Source: an uncultured Clostridia bacterium (GTDB taxonomy: Bacteria > Bacillota > Clostridia > TANB77 > CAG-508). Taken from it: DNA of 64,000 nt. Positions 24,001 through 33,000 of this stretch are shown piece by piece. The stretch's first letter is position 1; each line of letters starts with the position of its first letter. The translations under genes and the position numbers were made by a program. The notes under the pieces are model-generated. The model was not told the origin of the DNA. It searched no databases and was given only the letters and a program-made list of their open reading frames with translations. The stretch is from the NCBI GenBank assembly GCA_947628715.1, contig CANRAW010000001.1:102780-166779 (forward strand). Reading direction: 5' to 3'.

Positions 24001-27000
24001 GCTATGCCTGCTTGACTTGCTAATTGATAATATTCTTTCCAAGTTTGTTCTGCTTCAGCACTTGTCATTGTTTCTTCTAATGTTTTTATAACAGAATCTT
24101 TGATTGTTGATAAATTAGATTGAGTAACATTAGACCAATCAATGCCTAATAAAGCACTCTATACTTCGGGGCTAAATTGGCTAAGAAATTCTTTCTGTTC
24201 AGTCATGAAAGTCTTAGTTGTTGTATCCCCTACTTGTTCTATCATTTTATCTACAGCTTGATTTAATTGTTCAAGTTGAGTTGCTGAATAATCAAAGTAA
24301 TTTCTCTTACTAAGTCCTGTTTTACCTGCTAAGTTTTCAATCTATACTTTCTGTTGATTTTTTAATTCTTGCAATAATTCTTCTGCTGCTTTATGTTCTT
24401 CTGAACCAACCTCAAAATTCGATAAAAACTGTGCTGCAACACCTGTATCTGTCGATATTAAATCTTTATAAGTATATTTACTTGTATCTTTAGTAAAATT
24501 GATAATTGATTGTCTTTGAACTTCACTTAATTTTTTATATTCATCATTTAAAACTAATTGTTCTTGGAAATAAGCAATTGCGGAAGCGTTATATCTCTGT
24601 TGAACAATATTAAATTGTGTTGCATCTTCTTTTATACTGTTCCAATCTAAAGCAGTTTTACCCATAGATTTAAGAATAGATTCAAGAATTGTTTGCTAAT
24701 CTATAGTTAAATCTTCCCAAGCAACTTTACTCAATTCTTGTACATAACCTGTTACATCTTTGTCTAAACCTATTCTTGCTAAGAAATCAGCTACAGATTG
24801 GTCTTCTCCAGTCTAAGATATAAGCTCCTAAGTTAAAGAAGAACGTTTTTGAGCTTCCATAACCTAATTATTAACTTTTTCTTGTGCAGTTAGATTCTTT
24901 TCTTCTTCTTCTTTCTTTTTATTATAATCTTCAAGTAATTCTGCTGTACCATCTATTGAACGCTGTAACTAATTAAATAAATAAGCTACTTCGTCCATAT
25001 TGCTTATATCAATATTAAGTTCTGTTCTTGCCCATTCATTAAAATCAAAATCGGAAGCGGAAACCTAACCGTTTTCATCATAAGTACGAAATTGAGCTTT
25101 TGATAGTGCTTTTAGAATTTCTTCTGTTGTCTCTCCCTCTGACATTCTGTCTGTCACAAACTGTGCAATATTAACGTCTCTGGTAATATCACCAAAACCC
25201 AGAAAACCGTTGCCAATTGTACTGCCCAAACGAACATCTGACATTGATTTTATTTGTGATTGAGTTTTTTCAGCTTTTAAATCTTCTAAAGTTCTATCTT
25301 GTTCAATTGTCGCCGCTTCAACTAAATATGCAGTCTAAGCATCTTGTTTAGCTACAGTCTCAGATTTTTTAATAATAGAATCCCACAAATCATTCTATAT
25401 TGTTAATTGTTTTGTAGTTTCATCGTAATATGTAACAATTTGAGGGAATTGTTCTCTTACCTAATCTACTAATTCATTATATCTTTCTTGTTCATCTGCT
25501 GTTTTTCCCTATTTAACATTTAATTCATTAAATTCTTTTTGTAAATCTTTGGCTGCCTTAACAGCTTCTTTGCTATCGTCTGCTGTAGATTGGAGTTTAG
25601 TCTAAGCTTCTTTAAGTTCGTCTAATTCCTGTTGAGCGTCTGCAATTCTTTCTTCGATAGGTCTAAGATTTTTCTAAGTTTCTTTATAGAACTCTATAAC
25701 CTTTTTAGCCACTTGTGTAACTAAAAAAGCTCCCACCATAAGGGCGATAGCAGGTAAAGATTTACCCAAACCAAGTTTTAAAGCTTCTCCAATTCCTGAA
25801 CCCGCAGATTTTGCTTGTGCAACAATTGAAGCAAATTCAGTTCCTATCTATACACTCTCGCCTGTAAGCATTGCATTAAAACTATCAAGTCCTGCTTCAA
25901 TATCTTTAGTTGCGAAAGCTGTTGAAAGACCTATAGAAGCTGAACGTCCTATTGCTTGGAAACCTTTAGAAAAAGACTCACTATAGTTTTTTACTTTTGC
26001 TTGTGTTTCCTATAGTCTTGCATTTTGTTCTGAAAATTGTTCATTAAGTTCTTTTGTTTTTTGTTTATATTCTTCTATTTCTTTTTCTGAATTTTCAATT
26101 GCTTGGGTATATTTATTAACCTCAGCAGTTGCTTGTTCTATTTCTTGCTATCCCTAAGTTTGTTGAGATAACAAATTATTCATTCTCTATTGATGTGTTG
26201 CTTGTTTCTTTTTAGATTTAGGATTCTTTCTCTATTCTGCTGCTAATTGTTCTTCTACATTTCTTTGATTTTCTTGTAATAGTAAAAGATTATCTTCTGC
26301 CGCCTATTTCTATGCTGTTGCCTAAGTTTTATTCTCCTCAGCTTTAGAAGTTTTCTAACTATATTTATCAATTTCTTTCTATGTCTTTTTTAAATCTTTT
26401 GCAGACGGAGCTATTTTACCAGTTAAATTAACAACTGCTTTATTAACAATATTTGCTAAACCATTGGTTAAACCTTGTCCTAAATTATCTGCTATTGATT
26501 TTCCTGCTGCGATAAAATTGTTTGAAGCACTTTTTAATGTTTTAAGAAAAGTGTTAATAAAATTATAAATAACTGGTGCAATTACTGATGCACTAAACAA
26601 TAATTTTACTGGACTTGTTTTTGAAATTTTTTCAAGTCCTGATGTAAAATTATCAATAAAATTTTTAAAGAAATCACTATTAAGGAAACTTGTTCTTATT
26701 TCTTCCCAAACAGTTTGTAATCGTTTTAATTTATACTCAACAGTATCTTGATATTTTGCAAATTGTTCACTTGATTTGCCAGCCGAGTCTTGTGCCGTCT
26801 CCACAAGTTCCATCGTTCTGTCATAATTTTCCATGAGTGACAGAAATCTCGACTATTGTCTCGAACCCAAGCAAGGATTGTAATCCTTACACAGACTATA
26901 TCTTTACCTAATTAAATTAAGTACCTTCCATTTCAAGGTTAATACCTCTACTCTACTTGTATTATAACTTTCGATAGTCGTTGAACTTAGTTAATTATAA

Positions 27001-30000
27001 AATTAACTTTAGCTGCGGATTATAATACTTAAAATCTTATTACTATACCTAAAGCATTACCTCTTGCCACGATTAGTTAATCGCTTAGTAATTTTAAGTT
27101 ATGTTACGTTCCCGCAATTAAAAAGGTTTTATTCGACCCGTTCAGGGAGAGCCGAAACTGTTGCAATATAACGTTGTGTATTACGGTCAAGTGTGTTCCA
27201 ACGCTTACTTAATTCCAAGAAAACGTCATCAAGGTCACGGAACTAACCAGAAGCGTCTTTTAATGAAATGCCAACTGATTTTAATGCTTTGTCAACATTA
27301 TTGTAATCCAAATCTTCAAATTCTGATTCGTCCGTTCCTGCAACGTTCTCTTTCAATTCCGTAAAGCGAGCAATGCGAACTCACACCGCCCCTTTCGGGG
27401 TATTTTAACACCAGCTTAGTGGTCGGATTAGACTATATCTTCATTATTAAATGTAATAATGTCTCCTGTTTCAAACTTATTGAAGTTTTACTTGGCTACA
27501 TTCATCGCCAATAGTCGTTGAACCTCCTGCTTAGAGATTTTCTTCCACTGAAAACCTTTTATATATTTAACTTTTCCTGATATTGCATTACCAATAGAAC
27601 CATTTACAACACCTACTGCTTTAGCAGCTTCTTCCTGTGACGAATAGTAATTAACAAAATTTCCATCTTTATCAAATTGAACAATATAAAAATCATATTC
27701 ATCTACGATTTTTTGAGAACGATATGTGCAATTATCTTTTGCAGAACAAAGTCTTAAATTTAAAAGATTATTGTTACTTTTGTTACCGTCTATATGGTCA
27801 ATTTGCTGTTCTGTAGTTAAAGAAATTTTATTAAAACTTTCGTATACTCCTCTATGCACAAGTATCTTTTTCGTTTTTCCATCTAATTTAGGTGAATAGT
27901 ATCCATATCCATTTTTATCAAAATGCAATACTAATAGTCTATTAGTTTGACTATTTCTAAGTCTACCTAAATTAGAAAAATAAAGATGAGTGTCGTGATA
28001 CTGTTCCCATTTTTCTCCGTCTATATAATTATCTGGTGTATAATATTTATATGACGATCATTTATTTTTTGTAGCAGAATGGTCAGCTTCTTTTGCATTT
28101 TCAGAGTATGTTACCCATTGTAAATTGGTTACATCATTATTTAATTTATCTCCGTCAATATGATGAACTACAGATAAATTATTAGGATTATCCAAGAACA
28201 TTAAAGCTACCAATCTGTGAGCTCCGACATTCTTTTCAATCTTTCCTTTTCTTAAATAATAATTTCTATATCCATTTATAATACTACCTTTTAAGAAATT
28301 ATTGGTAATTTTATTTTGACATCTTCCATCAGAATAAATATAATAATCAAATTCAATATCATTCAAAATTATTGTTTTTCTTTCAGTTTCCATTTTTAAT
28401 CCTCCTTAGCAGTTTGGCTGCTGATTGTCCAATTCTATAAATATTTTACCATAATTTTAAAATTATCAAAAACTTTCGTATTTGTTTAGGTTTAAATAGA
28501 TTCTAAGGATATTCCAGCAATTAAAGAGATTTTTAAACTACCATTGCTATTCTTACTTATTTAAATATTGTAAAAATTTCTTTTAATAGTTTTTAAACAT
28601 TTATATTAACTTTATATTTCTATAAAGATTAGACTATATCTTCATCTTATTATATAATAAGAGCCTCCCACTTCAAAATATTATTTCAATATTTTTACTG
28701 GCATTTCAGCCATAGTCGTTGAACCTTAATTGGAGAACAATTCTGGTTTAGTTTCTTTTAAAAATTCCACTTCTTTTTTATAATATACTCCAGAAAAAAT
28801 TCTACTAATGGTTTTTGGATGTTTATTATATATTTTTCCTATTTCTATATTTGTTTTCTTCTGTTCATATCTCATTTTTATGATATTTTCTATATCAAAT
28901 AGAGATAGTTTTATTTTATTATTTCCTACTCTTTCTTCGTGCCATTTCATAATTTCTGGAGTATTATATTCTTTTAATATATCAGGCCAAGTTAAATATT
29001 TACAAATATAAGCAAAATTAGACCAAGTAATTTTATCTTTATAATCTTGATAAATAGTATTTCTATCTTCAATCATTTTACTTTGACGTAATCTTATATC
29101 TTCAATTTCTTTCTCAGTCATTTTAGCATTACAATTGTTTTCTCCATCTAAGAAATTTTGAGAATTGCCATTGTTATATCCATTTTTCCATGAATCAAAT
29201 AGGGTTATATAAAATTGTTCACGTTCATTTAATTTATCTACTGAACATTCTTCAAGAACTTCTATATAAAAATTTTCTATTCCTAATTCTCTCATGGCAA
29301 TATGGATTTTACTTTCTTCTCCAACTCTTGCATCTCTTAAATGAGAAAGCCAACGTCTATGAATATTTGTTGACCTTCCAATATAAACTTTATCATTGAT
29401 TATATTTTTTATTATATAGATTCCAACCATAAACTGTTCCTCCTCTTCTTGGCTGCTGATTGCCTATTTTATTATAAGAATATAACAAATTTTACTATTT
29501 GTCAAAATCTTAAGTTAAATAGTAAACTTTAAGGTTTCCCAGCAATTAAAGAGGTTTCAAATATACTTCACAGTATATTAGGGTTTTTAAAAAGCCGTTC
29601 CGCATTGATTTTAAAAATTATAAATTTTTCTCAATGGCTATCTTAAATAACTCATATTTCCTATCCAAATAAATTGTTGCATCATCATAGAGTAAATGTA
29701 AAATTTTATTTACCTCTCTTTTTCCTGCGACTACAAACTTAGGTACACTCCTATTTCTATCTAATTTCTTGTTAATCTGCCACAAATTCATTACAAAATT
29801 CAATATATCTTCTGTTCCTATTAAGTTAATTCTGTACCTAATTGAATTAGCCCCATTTTTTTGAGGATAGATACTTCCATCACCATCAAATAATCCTCTA
29901 CTCCAATGAATCAACAATTCATTTGGCATTATCATTTTTGGCTGTAAAGTCAAAGATTTTTTTCTATATAATCCTTGCTTTTCAAGGTCTGAACATATTT

Positions 30001-33000
30001 GTCTATCATAAATTCTGAAATATCTGTATGGTTTACCTTGATTGTTAATTTTATCTTTATAAGGAACATTTGTCTCTAAGAAATTTTGAAATTTTATTAT
30101 ATGTTCTTTATCTTGTTCAGCCAATCCTAAAGTTATCTCTCCACGCTCAGGGTCTACATAGCCGTCTGCGTAAAGGAATCCAAGCCAGTAAGCCTTTTCT
30201 TCTGAATCGATTTTCTCGAAAACCTTCGAATTACGTTCATAAATCATACTTTAAATTCTCCTTTTTAAAATATTTTAGCTTAAAATTTATAATTTCCGCA
30301 CAATAATTGTGCCTTTGGCTTCTTTTGTTATACCAAAGATAAGACTATCGCATACTCATAATTCAATGAGTCTCTTTCGTTTAGTCGTTCACAGTGCTTA
30401 GCCGAGTAATCTCGTTGAGCTTCTGCCCTATAATCCACTTCTGGACTTCTAAGTCAATTAGAAAGAGTTTCGCTATATAGGTTATATATTTATCCTATAA
30501 AGAACACAGGTACGTTTATGTTCTCCTTTTGTATTAGAAAAGAGTTGTTAATTCCTTTCCTACATATTGAAATGTAGCTATAAGTTTCCCTATAGAATAG
30601 ACTATATCTTCTTCTTATTAAAAATAAGAAGGGCATCGCTTCAATATCACTTGATATTTATTGGTGCTAATCTCCAATAGTCGTTGAACTTTTCTCTTTT
30701 AGTAAAGAGACTTAGCTGCGGATTACCCAATCTTTTACTCTTTTACTACACCACAATCAATTACGATGTGCCACCCCACTATTGCTAATGGGGCTTAGTG
30801 TTAAAAGCTCTAAGGGTTTACCCGTCAATTCAATGCCTTTCATTATAATAATCACTTATTATACGCCCAGTATTTTCAAATTGTATTTTCTATTCATAAC
30901 AGTTTTCTGTTTCCTATTTATTGCTTGTCTCAAAAGTCTTGGGTTAATATCTGGATAAAGTTTAGTTAAATTGTTAATCTCGTCATAGTTAAAATAAAGA
31001 GTTATATCAGAATTATAAAGCATATATTCAGTATCTCTTTTCTGCTCAAATTTATCATCTTTTGTTGTATTAACTTTATAATCTTCTATTCCTTTAGATT
31101 CAATAGGCTTTGCTCCTTCTCTTTCGGTCAACAATGAAAAAGATGATTTAATCAAATCCCATTCAACCTCTACTTCTTTATTATCTTCAATAAAATAACC
31201 ATTAAATTTAAACTCTCTATTTTTATTAGTGGCTCTTTTGTAACAATCATTCAATTCATTTTTAACTTCATCAATTTTTATATATTTTGTTTTATAAGAA
31301 GTTTTATTTTTATAATTCAAAATCCAATTTATAGCGTCATTTGAAATAGGAAAATCTTCATACCAAAATATATAATCTTTATGAGTTAGTCTCTGTCCTG
31401 ATATTACATTAAACATACAACCTCTTGACACCCCTCTTTCATTACAAAACTGAGTTATATTATTGAATACTGTTTGTTCAAAGGTTTTGTAATTAAAACA
31501 AATAATATTTTTCAAATTAACTCCTCTTATGTTGTTTTTATTATAATAATCTGACTGCTCACTATCAGAAGTTGCCAAGTTCATATTGTAAAATTTTTCG
31601 TTTGGTATCTTATAATATTGCAAATAGTATTTCTCCAACCAAGACAATTCTTCTCCATCTTGTGCCGCCGCAATATAATGAACTTCAAAATTTTTCTGAA
31701 CCATATTCTTTGAGAGCTTTCATTAAATCTGTTCCACTACCTTTATAAGAGGGCTTATGGAACAACTGACGAGATGTCACTTTTCCAATATACAATTTTC
31801 CATTGACCTTATTTTTTGAATAGTAAATATAACCGTAATTCATTACGCATTCCTCCTTTTTGTTTTTACTATACTTATAGTATAATAAAAATAAAGCGGA
31901 AAGTCAATTTTGTAATTACTTTTTACTATTTGTATATTCAACAAGCTATCTTGCTGTTATATGAATACCTGACACAAGCCATGTACCGTGGAGCTTCTTG
32001 TGTCGTCTCTATCATTTGCGTGATGAATGCCGAGGTGGTCTCGAACTCCATACCGGCACTCGATGCAATTGTTTACTTCATTCAACAAGGTTCGTTACTT
32101 CCTTATTCGCCCTTTCGGGCGGCTTTATATTTCTATAAAGAATAGACTATATTTTTTTCAATATTACTTCGATTTACTTAAATCTACTCTCACACGAGAT
32201 AGTCTTTGAGCTTTAATTCGAGGAAAGATTTTATTACCTTTTAATTTTTAATATAAAATTTCTATTAAAAAATATTGTGGACTAAACAATATTTTTATTT
32301 TTGTTTCTTTTTGTTCTTTCTATAGCATTTAGGACAGCCTTTTGTTTTTTCAAAGTCAGTTAAACGAGTTGAATAACAAAAACCACATTTGTTATGTTTA
32401 ATAAGACTTTTATCATTATCACCTTTATATTGCAATAAAGTATATTCTCCATTAGTCTTTTCTTCTAACCATTGATTTGCTTCATCAAAAGAGAACTTAT
32501 TATAAACTTTAAAACAATTGGGGCAAATTTTCCCTGAGAAACTGCTACTTACTTTCTTATCAAAAATACAACCACATCTATTACATTGGAATTTAGATTT
32601 ATTATTAACACCATTCCATTCAATTAGTTTAACAAAACCTTTATCAAGTTCTTCTAACATATGATTGTAAATTTTATCAGATTCTTTTTCACAGTTATTA
32701 CAAAAATAGTCTTTTCTTCCATTAAACAAAGATTCTAAGTTTTTAATCTCTTCTATTTCCCCACACTTGTTACATTTTATTGTTGTGCCAGCACAAATAC
32801 CTTTATAAGAAATAATAGTTATATCAGAATTAGGATAAAGTCTTTTAAACTTATACTCCATTAGTCTATCAACATTCCAACGACTAAAAGGATTATAACA
32901 TTGTTTACATAATGTAATTTTTGAGAATAAATTTCTTGCACAACTACTCTCATAAATTTTTCCACAATTTAAACACTTATAAACAATTTTTTCTTTTTCT

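Larger units (their letters stand above)
27376..28585 (-). mobile_element. Group I intron 5 of the tape-measure gene, with HNH gene(s)
   Basis: A 1,210-nt intron. On the minus strand: P1 pairs exon AAACTAT with GTAGTTT (U.G at the splice site), P is AATTGCTGG (about 28512), Q is CAATCAGCAGCC (about 28415), R is GTTCAACGACTAT (27511-27523) and S is AGATATAGTC (27431-27440). The HNH reading frame runs through the R strand, so ribozyme core and coding sequence overlap. Its removal joins exon ...ACT-AT to C-ATT-GCT, giving T-I-I-A-R-F. Confidence 0.85.
30526..31991 (-). mobile_element. Group I intron 2 of the tape-measure gene, with GIY-YIG gene
   Basis: A 1,466-nt intron. P1 pairs exon AAGCT with GGCTT (U.G-ended). 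Then follow the endonuclease gene (5' of the core, in the P1/P2 region), P AATTGACGGGTAAACCC (about 30812), Q AATCCGCAGC (about 30714), R GTTCAACGACTATTGG (about 30677) and S AAGATATAGTCTA (about 30598). The P5/P6 region contains CAATTACGATGTGCC, which also occurs in the terminase intron at 56766-57065. Confidence 0.85.
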
